This document shows, one piece after another, positions 8,925 through 20,514 of a stretch of 46,606 nt of DNA. A model generated the notes under the pieces. It made no database searches and was not told the DNA's origin. It was given only the letters and a program-made list of their open reading frames with translations. The position numbers and the translations under genes are program-made. Position 1 is the first letter of the stretch. The number at the start of each line of letters is the position of its first letter. Source of the stretch: an uncultured Collinsella sp. (GTDB taxonomy: Bacteria > Actinomycetota > Coriobacteriia > Coriobacteriales > Coriobacteriaceae); the NCBI GenBank assembly GCA_947001705.1, contig CAMQHT010000014.1:1-46606 (forward strand), in the 5' to 3' direction.

Positions 8925-10202
8925 TTAGGCGCTGTATTTGTTGGCCTCGCCAAAGGTGCCAGCCTCGACGATCCAGCCGTCCTTCATGATGACGTCCATG
9001 TTGTCGGTGTTGAGCACGTGGATGTCGGCGGCGACGTCACCGTTGACAACCAGCAGGTCGGCGCACTTGCCGGCCTCGATGGAACCGGTCTCGTCCTCGA
9101 TGTGGCACATCTTGGCACCGTTGAGGGTGGCGCAGGTGATGGTCTCGACCGGAGTGAAGCCGATCTTGTCGACGAACTCGTACATCTCCTCGATGGAGCA
9201 GGTGCCGTACGGGGTGACGAAGGAGAAGGAGTCGGAGCCGATCGTCATGACGACGCCGCGCTTCTTGGCCTCGCGCAGGCAGTCGTAGTTGCGCTGCAGC
9301 TCCTTCTCGACCAGGGTGCCCTCGTACTTGTCGTGCAGCTCGGGGACGTAGACGGGCGGATAGGTGGCGTACCAGGTGGGCAGGAAGGCGATCGTCGGGG
9401 TGAAGAAGGTGCCCTGCTCGGCCATGAGGTCCATGGTGCGCTCATCGATATCGAAGCCGTGAATCAGCTGCTCGCAGCCAAAGCGAACGGAGTCGTAGGC
9501 GGCGGCGTGGTTGTTGTAGCAGTGACTCCACACGGGGATGCCGACCATCTTTGCCTCTTCGACCACGGCCTGGATCTCCTCGGAGCAATAGTGCTGGTCG
9601 CGACCGGAATCCCAACGCCAGATGCCGCCACCGGTAGCCCAGATCTTTATGGCATCGGGGTTCTCGCGCAGGCGACGACGGACGGCCTTGCGCAGATCCC
9701 AAGGACCATCGACCTGGTCGCCCCAGGGATGGGATTCCTTGTTGAGCTCCTGGGTGCAGTGGTGGGAGTCACCGTGGCCGGCAACACGGCAGAAGCCGAG
9801 TCCGGTGGCCAGAACGCGCGGGCCCTTGAAGACGCCCTTGTCGATGCAGTCGCGAATCTGGATACCAAAGCGGCCGATCTCGCAGACGGTGGTGAGGCCG
9901 TGGGTGAGGCAGTCGTAGGCCTGCTTGACGGCGACGGCCTGCTTCTCGAGGAGCGGCTGCATGACCCAGTCGGTGTCATCGTCGGTCAGGTTGCCCGAGA
10001 AGTGCAGGTGGGTGTCGATCAGGCCGGGAAGGACGGTCTTGCCGGTGGCGTCGATAACCTCAACGCCCTCGGGAAGGTCCTGCATAGCACCGGCATACTC
10101 GATCTTGCCGTTGTCGTCGACGAGAACGAGGGAGTTCTCGACCGGCTCGGCACCGGTACCGTCGATGAGCTTACCGCCAACGATTGCGTACTTAGTGGAC
10201 AT
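8925..10202 (-). CDS. amidohydrolase (imidazolonepropionase-like, TIM-barrel)
   Basis: A 425-residue metal-dependent hydrolase of the amidohydrolase superfamily. Visible metal ligands: His65 and His67 in DTHLHF, Lys186 in IKIWATGG (the carboxylated bridging lysine position), His227, His248 and Asp324 in GSDSF. The small beta-domain is built from both termini (IVGGKLIDGTG at the start, ADLLVVNGDV near the end). Family members act on cyclic amides, dipeptides, prolidase substrates or phosphotriesters, so the substrate stays open. It follows an amino-acid permease gene by 131 bp, which suggests that it degrades an imported amino-acid-like compound. Confidence 0.88.
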   Translation of the reverse strand: MSTKYAIVGGKLIDGTGAEPVENSLVLVDDNGKIEYAGAMQDLPEGVEVIDATGKTVLPGLIDTHLHFSGNLTDDDTDWVMQPLLEKQAVAVKQAYDCLTHGLTTVCEIGRFGIQIRDCIDKGVFKGPRVLATGLGFCRVAGHGDSHHCTQELNKESHPWGDQVDGPWDLRKAVRRRLRENPDAIKIWATGGGIWRWDSGRDQHYCSEEIQAVVEEAKMVGIPVWSHCYNNHAAAYDSVRFGCEQLIHGFDIDERTMDLMAEQGTFFTPTIAFLPTWYATYPPVYVPELHDKYEGTLVEKELQRNYDCLREAKKRGVVMTIGSDSFSFVTPYGTCSIEEMYEFVDKIGFTPVETITCATLNGAKMCHIEDETGSIEAGKCADLLVVNGDVAADIHVLNTDNMDVIMKDGWIVEAGTFGEANKYSA

Positions 10203-10281
10203 GGTTCCTCCTTATGGATCCATATAGTGGGCGAGGCCATGTTGGGTTATGGCCTCACAAAGCTACCCAAGTGGTGCCGGG

Positions 10282-10316
10282 TTCGGTGCGCGGAAGAGAG
10301 GGGTCCGCGCACCCGA
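10282..10316. promoter_or_regulatory. strong intercistronic hairpin
   Basis: TTCGGTGCGCGGA (10282-10294) pairs with TCCGCGCACCCGA (10304-10316) with one bulge and a 9-nt loop. There is no T-run on the minus strand, so it is more likely an mRNA-stabilising or processing structure between permease and amidohydrolase cistrons than a full terminator. Confidence 0.55.
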
Positions 10317-10333
10317 TCCGCCCCGGCTAGGCG

Positions 10334-11785
10334 TTATTTTTTGCGGGAATTGGTGAAGGCCATGAGGGCCAGGCCAACGGCCAGCCAGCCGATCACGATG
10401 CTCCACTCCACCATGTTGAGGGAGGCGGGAGAGAACGGGACCACGAGCAGGCCAATGATGACGGCGCAGGCAGCGACAGCGAGGCTGATGCCAAACTTGC
10501 CGCCGGGCACCTCGTAGGGACGAGGCAGGTCGGGCTCGGTGAAGCGCATGCGCAGGCAAGCGAGGGCGACCATGCCGCAGGAGAAGATGAAGGCGAGAGC
10601 CGACACGTTGGTCAGAGGGATGAGCATGTTCTTGCCCAGGAACGGACCGATGACGGTGATGACGCCCAGAACGGCGCAGGCGAGCTTGGGAGCGCCGGAC
10701 TTGGGATCGACCTCGGCGAACTTCTCGGGCAGCTGGCCCTTGCGGCCCATGGCGAGCATGATGCGGCTCGTAGCGCCGTAGAAGGAGTTCATCGGGCCCA
10801 TGGGTCCAAGCGTGGCGATGACGAGCATGGCCAGGTACAGGAGCATGTTGATGCCCTTGAGGCAGGCAAGCGCGGGAACCGGGCTCTTAACAAACTCATG
10901 CCAGTCGAGGATGGTGCCGAACGAGTAGATGCAGACCATGTAGAAGCCGCCGGCGGCCAGCAGGGCCAGGGAGATGATCTTGCCGAACTTGTTCCAGTTG
11001 AGGCCCTCGGCTGCTTCCTCAGCCTGCTGAGGAATGGTATCGAAGCCGGCGTAGAAGAACGGGGTCAAAACCAGGACCGACACGATGCCGGCGAACAGGC
11101 TGGTGCCCTCGGTAGCGGGCTTGCCGCCGCCAGCACCGGTGACCTGGGAGAACACGGGCATGGCGTGTTCCGGCGAACCGGTGAACAGCGAGACGCCCAT
11201 GGCAAGCAGCATGCCGCAGAGCAGGGCCTTGGTCAGGAAGGCCTGGAGCTTGGCGGCCGAGCTGGCACCGCGGAAGTTGAGGAAGATGACGTAGGCTGCA
11301 AAGCCGAGCGCGATCAACGTCGGGAACAGGTAAACGTCGGCGCCCAGGATGGTGTAGAGCTTGACGGCGCGCAGCCACTCAAGGCCGGGCAGGCTGCCGA
11401 ACATCTCGGACACGAGGGTCGAGATGGCGATGGCCTCCCACGGGCACAGGATGCCGTTGCCCAGGGCCAGGAGCCAGCCAGTGATGTAGCTCATCGTACG
11501 GCCAAAGCTACGATCGACATACTCGACGATGCCGCCCGAAATGGGGATAGCAGCCGTGAGCTCACCGAAAACAGCTCCGACGGGCACGAGGAAGATCGCG
11601 CCCAAGAGGAATGCGATCATAGCGGGAACGGGACCGCCGCCCACGACCATCCAGTCGCCGACCTGCAGAACCCAGCCGGTACCGATGATGGCACCGAAAC
11701 CGATGGTGAAGAAGTTCCAGAGCGAAAGCGTTTTCTTCATGCCACCGTTACCTTCGACTGCAACTTCTGCGTTCTTGTCCGCCAT
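10334..11785 (-). CDS. APC-superfamily amino-acid permease
   Basis: A 483-residue membrane protein with about 12 transmembrane segments. The first helix carries the APC substrate-binding signature GFGAIIGTGW (about residues 29-38), and the consecutive segments fit an amino acid/polyamine/organocation transporter. It starts at ATG with AAAGGAGGGG upstream. It is the first gene of a likely two-gene operon with the amidohydrolase. A perfect TGACGCC/GGCGTCA repeat (11806-11824) sits just upstream of its ribosome-binding site and may be a regulatory site. The transported compound is unknown. Confidence 0.88.
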   Translation of the reverse strand: MADKNAEVAVEGNGGMKKTLSLWNFFTIGFGAIIGTGWVLQVGDWMVVGGGPVPAMIAFLLGAIFLVPVGAVFGELTAAIPISGGIVEYVDRSFGRTMSYITGWLLALGNGILCPWEAIAISTLVSEMFGSLPGLEWLRAVKLYTILGADVYLFPTLIALGFAAYVIFLNFRGASSAAKLQAFLTKALLCGMLLAMGVSLFTGSPEHAMPVFSQVTGAGGGKPATEGTSLFAGIVSVLVLTPFFYAGFDTIPQQAEEAAEGLNWNKFGKIISLALLAAGGFYMVCIYSFGTILDWHEFVKSPVPALACLKGINMLLYLAMLVIATLGPMGPMNSFYGATSRIMLAMGRKGQLPEKFAEVDPKSGAPKLACAVLGVITVIGPFLGKNMLIPLTNVSALAFIFSCGMVALACLRMRFTEPDLPRPYEVPGGKFGISLAVAACAVIIGLLVVPFSPASLNMVEWSIVIGWLAVGLALMAFTNSRKK

Positions 11786-12146
11786 TGTTCCCCTCCTTTC
11801 CTTATTGACGCCTCTTTGGCGTCACCCCTTGCGCGGTCTGTTTTGCCGCGCACTTTTATTTCGTGGCTTTAAGATACGGCCTCGGCGTCGCGCTACCGCT
11901 TATGGCTCGACCGAAGGCAGAACTCGCATATGAGTGGCGCCGTTTTTGGGACGAACGGCACGGTTTGCCGCTCATTGTTGTCGCCCGTCCGACGGGCGTA
12001 CGCTCATTGGACGCATATAGAAATGTTTTTGAGGCCGTGTGTTTTGCGCCTTTCGTACCGTTTACCGAGCTTTTGACGCTCGGACCCATTTGTTGCACAT
12101 CCTTTTTGTAGGAAAGACAGGTTATACATGAGACAAGGCGGTACGA
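11786..12146. other. divergent intergenic region, permease / peptidase
   Basis: A 361-bp region between diverging genes. It holds the TGACGCC-N5-GGCGTCA repeat (11806-11824) and a GCGCGG/CCGCGC hairpin (11831-11851) followed on the plus strand by TTTTATTT. A TATACA box at 12123-12128 could be the -10 of the peptidase gene, but no good -35 is seen. Frames on both strands through this region lack ribosome-binding sites and recognisable protein features. Confidence 0.5.
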
Positions 12147-13181
12147 ATGGCATACGGATACAACGACGGTGATCAACGGCGACAAAGCGTTCGCCTTGCT
12201 GGCCGCACCACGCCGATGCCCAGAAGTGCCACGAGCAGCAATCCGCAACGCCCTCAAGAGCAACCCGGGCCTTCGTCTCGGCAGCAGACAAACAGAACAC
12301 GGCAGAGCGGCCGTCCGAGCACGGGCACAAGCGCACAGCAAGATAGCCGCTTGGGCGCGCGCACTCGACAGCGCCAAGCCGAGGTTCCGCAACTGCGCCG
12401 CAACGGCGCACGTCAGCCCGGCATCCATATCAACCGCTTCTTTTCGCATCCCCAAGGCGGACGCGACGGCAAGCCCTACCGCTCGACATCGTACGTGAAT
12501 GCCCCCGCCCTGCCGGCTCGTCGGCTTTGCCTCGCACTGTGCTCTATCCTCATCTGTCTGGTCTTTGTGCTTATGAGCTCCTGTATGTCCCACGGCTCGG
12601 CCGGTCTCGAGCCCACCGCCGAGGACAAGCTGCTCAAGGCCCCCGTCGCGCCCGGTTATTCTTTCGCCTTTTCGACTCCGCGCTCGCAATGGCAAGCCGG
12701 CACGATGCCCCATATCTATCAGATCGACCCTGCGTGGTCGGAGCTGCCCTATGCCGGTGGCACTATTCGCGAAAACGCTTGCGGTCCCACTTGCCTCACC
12801 ATGGTCTATATCTTTAAGACCGGCCGCACCGATATGACACCGGTCGACATGTGCGCCCTTTCCGAGGCGGGCAACTATGCCCCCACCGGCGCCACCGAAT
12901 GGTCATTTATGACGCGCGGCGCATGGCAGCTGGGCCTTAACGGAACGGAGCTTCATAACGATCGCGACTCGATGACTCAGGTGCTGCGTTCGGGAGCGCC
13001 CGTCATCGCCGCCGTTCGGCCGGGCACCTTTACCAACGTGGGCCACTACATTGTGCTTTACGGTATTGACGACGCCGACCAGATTGAAGTCTTCGATCCC
13101 AACTCGGCCAGCCGCAGCGCCCGACGCTGGGGCGTCGTAGAGGTCCTCAACGAAGTCGAAGCCATGTGGGCCTACTACTAG
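12147..13181 (+). CDS. membrane-tethered C39-like cysteine peptidase
   Basis: A 344-residue protein in three parts: a basic Ser/Gln/Arg-rich, probably disordered N-terminus (1-120), one membrane segment (about 126-148), and a papain-fold C39-like domain. Candidate catalytic residues are Cys212 in ENACGPTC, His300 in VGHYIVLYG and Asp317 in FDPN, with Gln192 in the oxyanion position. It is predicted to be a signal-anchored protein with the peptidase outside the cell. C39-like enzymes with this layout cleave leader peptides or cell-wall peptides; there is no ABC domain, so it is not a bacteriocin exporter. The stop codon lies inside the left end of the repeat element that follows. The ribosome-binding site is weak. 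Confidence 0.75.
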   Translation: MAYGYNDGDQRRQSVRLAGRTTPMPRSATSSNPQRPQEQPGPSSRQQTNRTRQSGRPSTGTSAQQDSRLGARTRQRQAEVPQLRRNGARQPGIHINRFFSHPQGGRDGKPYRSTSYVNAPALPARRLCLALCSILICLVFVLMSSCMSHGSAGLEPTAEDKLLKAPVAPGYSFAFSTPRSQWQAGTMPHIYQIDPAWSELPYAGGTIRENACGPTCLTMVYIFKTGRTDMTPVDMCALSEAGNYAPTGATEWSFMTRGAWQLGLNGTELHNDRDSMTQVLRSGAPVIAAVRPGTFTNVGHYIVLYGIDDADQIEVFDPNSASRSARRWGVVEVLNEVEAMWAYY

Positions 13182-13448
13182 TCACTGGGGACAGACTTAA
13201 ATGAGTGGTCTCTGGATGCCCGGAACTGCTGGCACGGAAAGCGCACCCCGCTTTGAAGTTCGATAGCGGGATGCGCTTTCCGTTAGCGGCCTGTTTGGGA
13301 AACTGGGGGCCATTTTTCGGGCAAATTCCGGGATGTATTTTCCGGTTGAGGGCCCCGGGGAAACTGTGCCCCATTTTGGACGCTCATTGTGAGATGCACT
13401 TTCCGCAGTTGATTGGTGCTACTCATTTAAGTCTGTCCCCAATGACTA
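13179..13448. mobile_element. 270-bp MITE-like element with 28-bp terminal inverted repeats
   Basis: The two ends are inverted repeats of 28 bp with a single mismatch (core TGGGGACAGACTTAAATGAG at the left, its complement at the right). The inside contains three 48-nt imperfect palindromes but no gene. The left end supplies the stop codon of the peptidase gene. No clear target-site duplication is visible, so movement by a standard transposase is not shown. A REP- or MITE-like non-autonomous element is the best description. Confidence 0.6.
13235..13405. repeat. three 48-nt palindromic repeat units
   Basis: Units at 13235-13282, 13297-13344 and 13358-13405, each exactly 48 nt, with 14- and 13-nt spacers. 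The first is nearly perfect: an 18-bp arm starting CGGAAAGCGC with one mismatch to its partner. The others are diverged copies keeping GGGAAACTG at the left and GATG...TTTCCG at the right. The same family recurs at 36107-36216. Confidence 0.7.
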
Positions 13449-13455
13449 CCGATAG

Positions 13456-13489
13456 CAAAAGCCCCGCAGTCGGAGCGGACTGCGGGGCT
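13456..13489 (-). terminator. intrinsic terminator of carbamate kinase
   Basis: On the minus strand a perfect 12-bp stem (AGCCCCGCAGTC / GACTGCGGGGCT) with a 6-nt loop is followed by TTTTGC. It lies 65 bp past the arcC stop codon. Confidence 0.88.
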
Positions 13490-13554
13490 CATGAAGAGAG
13501 GCTAGTCTGTGGGCGCTTTGCCTGGCGCCCACGAGAGATGCAACGGAGTAGGGA

Positions 13555-14517
13555 CTACTCGTGGATGCGGGTACCGGAGAGGCCGGCCATGGTCTCGGCG
13601 GCCTTGTCCAGGGCGCCGATGATGCAGGTGCGGCCCTTGCGGGAGCGGGCGAACTTGATGGCGGCGCGGACCTTGGGCTCCATGGAACCCTTGCCGAACT
13701 GGCCCTCGTCGGCCAGGCGCTCGGCCTCGTCGGCGGTGAGGTCCTCGAGCTCCTCCTGGTTGGGCTTGCCAAAGTTGATGGCGACATGCTCAACGGCGGT
13801 CAGCAGGAACAGGACGTCGGCGTCGCAGTCCTCGGCCAGCAGCTCGCCGCCCAGATCCTTGTCGATAACGGCGGGAACGCCCTTGTAGCAGCCCTTGTTC
13901 TCGTAGTCGCGGACGACGGGGATGCCGCCGCCACCGCAGGCGATGACGATGAACTCGTTGTCGAGCAGGTTGAGGATGGAGTCAGCCTCGACGATCTTCT
14001 TGGGATCGGGGGAGGCGACGACGCGACGCCAGCCGCGGCCGGAGTCCTCGACGAAGACCTTGGAGGGGTCCTCGGCCATGAACTCCTTGGCCTGCTCCTC
14101 GGTGTAGAAGGGGCCGATCGGCTTGGTCGGGTTCTTGAACGCGGGATCGTCCGGGTCGCACTCGATCTGGGTGACGACGGTGGCGGCGTGCCAACGCTTA
14201 TAGCGCTTGTGCATCTCGCGGCCGATGCCCTGCTGCAGGTGGTAGCCGATGTAGCCCTGGGACATGGCGCCGCACTCGGGCAGCGGCATCTCGGGGGTGC
14301 CGATGGCGTCGTGGGCAGCGGCGAAGGCGTTCTGGATCATGCCGACCTGCGGGCCGTTGCCGTGGGTGATGATGATCTCGTTGCCCTGCTCGATGAGGCC
14401 GAGGAGCGCGTGGGCGGTGTTGCTCACGGCCTCGATCTGCTCGACGGGGTTGTTGCCGAGGGCGTTGCCGCCGAGGGCGACGACAATACGATCGGGCTTG
14501 CCAAGAGGCTTAGACAT
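13555..14517 (-). CDS. arcC: carbamate kinase
   Basis: A 320-residue amino-acid kinase fold enzyme with ALGGNAL (14-20), THGNGPQVG, ACGGGGIPV, and a C-terminal KGSMEPKV, all typical of carbamate kinase. It makes ATP from carbamoyl phosphate and ADP in the cytoplasm, the last step of arginine-, agmatine- or purine-derived fermentation. I start at ATG 14517, preceded by AAAGGA; a longer reading from 14553 has no ribosome-binding site. No arginine deiminase or ornithine carbamoyltransferase gene is next to it, so the carbamoyl-phosphate source is not evident from the context. Confidence 0.93.
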   Translation of the reverse strand: MSKPLGKPDRIVVALGGNALGNNPVEQIEAVSNTAHALLGLIEQGNEIIITHGNGPQVGMIQNAFAAAHDAIGTPEMPLPECGAMSQGYIGYHLQQGIGREMHKRYKRWHAATVVTQIECDPDDPAFKNPTKPIGPFYTEEQAKEFMAEDPSKVFVEDSGRGWRRVVASPDPKKIVEADSILNLLDNEFIVIACGGGGIPVVRDYENKGCYKGVPAVIDKDLGGELLAEDCDADVLFLLTAVEHVAINFGKPNQEELEDLTADEAERLADEGQFGKGSMEPKVRAAIKFARSRKGRTCIIGALDKAAETMAGLSGTRIHE

Positions 14518-15075
14518 TGCTGGAATCCTTTCTGTAAAAGGCCTACAACCCATTAATAACCCGCGCCCGTGCGATACGCGAGTTTATTAAGGTTTATATT
14601 CTCTTTATCTCTCATTTTATTCATTTTGAAAACAGTTGAACGGTGAACGGTCGTTTTTACCCGCTCAGCGTAAGGAATCCCAGCTCACGCATGTTTACGT
14701 CATCTACGTGCGACTTTATTTAATTAGAGCAGAGATTAGGCTGGATTATGCAAACTATATCTTTGCTAAACACATAACGGACACTGCAATTATTTACTCG
14801 CACTATACGAGATTCTATGCACTTGCAAGACAAGTATGCACCCCTGCAATAACACGGGGCTTTTCATCCAACAAAAGGGATAGCCAATCGCGCTTCACTT
14901 TGCGGCAAGCGACTGTGAGTTTGCAGTATAGAACTTTACCGTCGGGTATTGCATGAACGCCGTCGACGCCCTCTCGCTCCTGCGCGCCCAGGCAATCGAG
15001 AACATCAGCGGCGTCCCCAGTCTTTTTGCATGGCACCGCGCCGGCTCGATGGCTCTGGGACCTAAGCGAATCTTT
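14518..15075. other. A+T-rich intergenic region
   Basis: Markedly poorer in G+C than its surroundings. A TATAAA box on the minus strand near 14593 may serve arcC. A minus-strand frame of 97 codons (14815-15108) has no good ribosome-binding site or recognised domain; its segment around 14910-14930 shares CAAACTYACAGTCGC with the stretch near 24827, which could mean both are remnants of one gene family. I do not call it a gene. Confidence 0.4.
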
Positions 15076-15166
15076 GCTATCTGCCAATTTTTGTACGATT
15101 TGGGTCAAATCTATTTGTCAATTTTTGTATGATTAGGGGCAAATCTATTTGCCAATTTTTGTCAAT
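15076..15166 (+). promoter_or_regulatory. three 34-bp direct repeats upstream of the ATPase
   Basis: The core CTATTTGYCAATTTTTGT recurs with an exact 34-bp period; the CAATTTTTG part begins at 15085, 15119 and 15153. The first two copies continue into GTAYGATT and GGNCAAAT; the third ends at the ribosome-binding site. The spacing is about 3.2 helical turns. Tandem sites so near the start codon suggest repressor operators, possibly autoregulatory. Confidence 0.65.
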
Positions 15167-15177
15167 GAGGTGTTTTA

Positions 15178-16539
15178 ATGCTACGCCGCAAGGTCACTGA
15201 TAGGCTTTTGAGCTGGAAGAATAACTCCCATAAGGCCCTGCTTGTTACCGGTGCGCGTCAGATTGGCAAGAGCTATGCGATTCGCGCGTTTGGAAAGAGC
15301 AACTACGCTTCGTATTATGAGGTCAATCTGCTACTTGATGCCGAGGCAAGAGACGTACTTGTTGGCGCTAAGAACTCCATTGACTTCATCAACCGTGTGG
15401 CCCTTCTTGCGGATGCACCGCTTGTTGAAGGAGACACGCTTATCTTCGTCGATGAGATTCAGGAGTATCCGCAGATCGTTACACTTATGAAGGCGCTGGT
15501 CGAGGACGGACGCTTTAGCTATGTCTTCTCGGGGTCTATGCTTGGGACTGAGTTTAAGGGGATCTCTTCTTTCCCGGTGGGGTATGTCGAGCACATTGTT
15601 ATGCGGCCAATGGATTTTGAAGAGTTTTGTTGGGCAAACAGCATCAGCGAGAATGTGCTTGCAGACATCCGCAGCTGCCTTGTCGAGAGGCGTCCCGTCG
15701 AAAATTTTATTCATGAGGCGATGCTCAAAAACTTTAGAGCTTATATCGTTTGCGGCGGCATGCCGGAGGTCGTTCAGAACTATATCGATTCGGGCTATTC
15801 GCTCGTGAGAACGCGTGAGCTTCAAATTCAGCTAGTCGATCAGTACAAAAGCGATATCTCTAAATATGCATCGACTCGAGCGTTTAACGTTCGCTCCATT
15901 TTCGAGCAAATTCCCGTTCAGCTTGAGGCGGAGTCCCATCGCTTTATCGTCTCGTCTCTAGGCGAGGGAGCTCGTCTTCAAAAATACGAGCAGGATTTCC
16001 TATGGCTGGTGAACGCAGGCGTTGGATTGATGGTCCCCCAGGTGACGGAGGCACGAAGTCCTCTCAAGAGGACGGAGAAAACGACGGCCTTTAAACTATA
16101 CGAGTCCGATACAGGTATGCTCGCATCGCGGTATCCCGGCAGCACGGCACGCGCCGTCTACCTTGACATGAAAACCCCCAACCTCGGCGGCCTCTATGAG
16201 AACGTGGTCGCACAGGAACTCGTTGCCCTCGGAGCAGATACGTGGTACTACCAAACGCGTGAGGTCGGTGAAGTCGACTTTGTAATCGAAGGTGCCCGCG
16301 GGCATGTTGTCCCAATCGAAGTCAAATCGGGCAAGAAAGTTCGAGCACATGCAGCCCTCGACCGTTTGATGAGTGTGGGCGAGTACAAAATTCCCGAGGC
16401 CGTTGTGCTGAGCCACGAAAACCTTTGCAAAGAGGGCAAGATCCTTTACGTTCCAATCTATATGACATTCTGTCTCGATGAGTTTATGGAAAAGGACGAC
16501 CCCAACAACGATTTCTCGTTTGCACCCATATCTCTCTAG
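15178..16539 (+). CDS. AAA+-type ATPase with DUF4143 domain
   Basis: A 453-residue protein with Walker A GARQIGKS (25-32), Walker B LIFVDEIQE (88-96), and a C-terminal DUF4143 region ending in a PD-(D/E)XK-like core (VDFVIEG...VPIEVKSGKK, about 363-385). This is the widespread ATP-binding DUF4143 family, common in Coriobacteriia and bifidobacteria and often present in many copies. A role in defence or DNA processing is suspected but not established. ATG 15178 follows GAGGTG. The gene is less G+C-rich than its neighbours, stands alone, and is framed by unusual repeats on both sides, all consistent with horizontal acquisition. Confidence 0.85.
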   Translation: MLRRKVTDRLLSWKNNSHKALLVTGARQIGKSYAIRAFGKSNYASYYEVNLLLDAEARDVLVGAKNSIDFINRVALLADAPLVEGDTLIFVDEIQEYPQIVTLMKALVEDGRFSYVFSGSMLGTEFKGISSFPVGYVEHIVMRPMDFEEFCWANSISENVLADIRSCLVERRPVENFIHEAMLKNFRAYIVCGGMPEVVQNYIDSGYSLVRTRELQIQLVDQYKSDISKYASTRAFNVRSIFEQIPVQLEAESHRFIVSSLGEGARLQKYEQDFLWLVNAGVGLMVPQVTEARSPLKRTEKTTAFKLYESDTGMLASRYPGSTARAVYLDMKTPNLGGLYENVVAQELVALGADTWYYQTREVGEVDFVIEGARGHVVPIEVKSGKKVRAHAALDRLMSVGEYKIPEAVVLSHENLCKEGKILYVPIYMTFCLDEFMEKDDPNNDFSFAPISL

Positions 16540-16560
16540 GTCATCTGAGTCCGCAAGCCA

Positions 16561-16800
16561 GCCCCCACGCCCAAAGTACTGCGCCTTTCGCGCCAAAGGC
16601 GCGAAACAGCAAGGGGATAGAAGGCAGCGACAACCAACTCCCCCACTATGCCCAAAGTGCTGCGATGTTTCGCGCAAAGCGCGAAACAGCACTGGGGCAG
16701 CAGAAGGTCACAATCAGCTAGCCCTCCATGCCCAAAGTGGCGCGTGGTTTCGCGGCCACGCCGCTAAACAGCGACCGGGACAAGGCACCCCCACAGCCAC
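16561..16800. repeat. three tandem ~80-bp hairpin repeats
   Basis: GCCCAAAGT recurs at 16569, 16650 and 16730. Each unit carries a central palindrome: TTTCGCGCC-AAA-GGCGCGAAA, GTTTCGCGC-AAA-GCGCGAAAC, and GTTTCGCGGC-CAC-GCCGCTAAAC (one mismatch). Arm sequences differ between units yet stay complementary. In the second unit AGTGCT/AGCACT and TGCCC/GGGCA extend the stem. No reading frame is supported. Confidence 0.7.
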
Positions 16801-16839
16801 GTCCTTCATTCAGCCCCACAATCCGAGGACGTAGTCGTA

Positions 16840-16964
16840 GCAGGATCTGAGGGCTAACCTTCGCGGACACTCCGCAGGACGAAAGAACCCCCGCCGCACG
16901 TAGTGCGCAGCGGGGGTTCTTTCATGTCCGAGGACGTCCGCGAAGGTTAGCCCTCAGATCCTGC
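16840..16964. repeat. 29-bp perfect inverted repeat around a terminator
   Basis: Arms at 16840-16868 and 16936-16964 are exact reverse complements (left arm starts GCAGGATCTGAGGGCTAACC). The sequence between them contains the strong terminator hairpin at 16881-16923. TCCGAGGACGT also occurs as a direct repeat at 16822 and 16927. Confidence 0.85.
16881..16923. terminator. bidirectional terminator between ATPase and PFOR genes
   Basis: A 14-bp perfect stem GAAAGAACCCCCGC / GCGGGGGTTCTTTC with an inner CGCAC/GTGCG stem. Its A/T-rich base gives a TTCTTTC end in both directions, which suits its place between convergent genes. Confidence 0.75.
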
Positions 16965-16974
16965 GGTGGGAGAC

Positions 16975-20514
<3,540 letters not shown>

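Noticed and set aside
8820..10517. A 565-codon plus-strand frame opposite the amidohydrolase
   Set aside because: Same cause: antisense to a well-supported enzyme, with no recognised protein features.
11856..12713. A 285-codon minus-strand frame between permease and peptidase
   Set aside because: It overlaps the N-terminal half of the peptidase, has no ribosome-binding site, and shows a composition typical of a shadow frame.
13235..13405. CRISPR array
   Set aside because: Repeats are diverged palindromes of 48 nt with spacers of only 13-14 nt, copies occur at two loci, and no cas gene is present.
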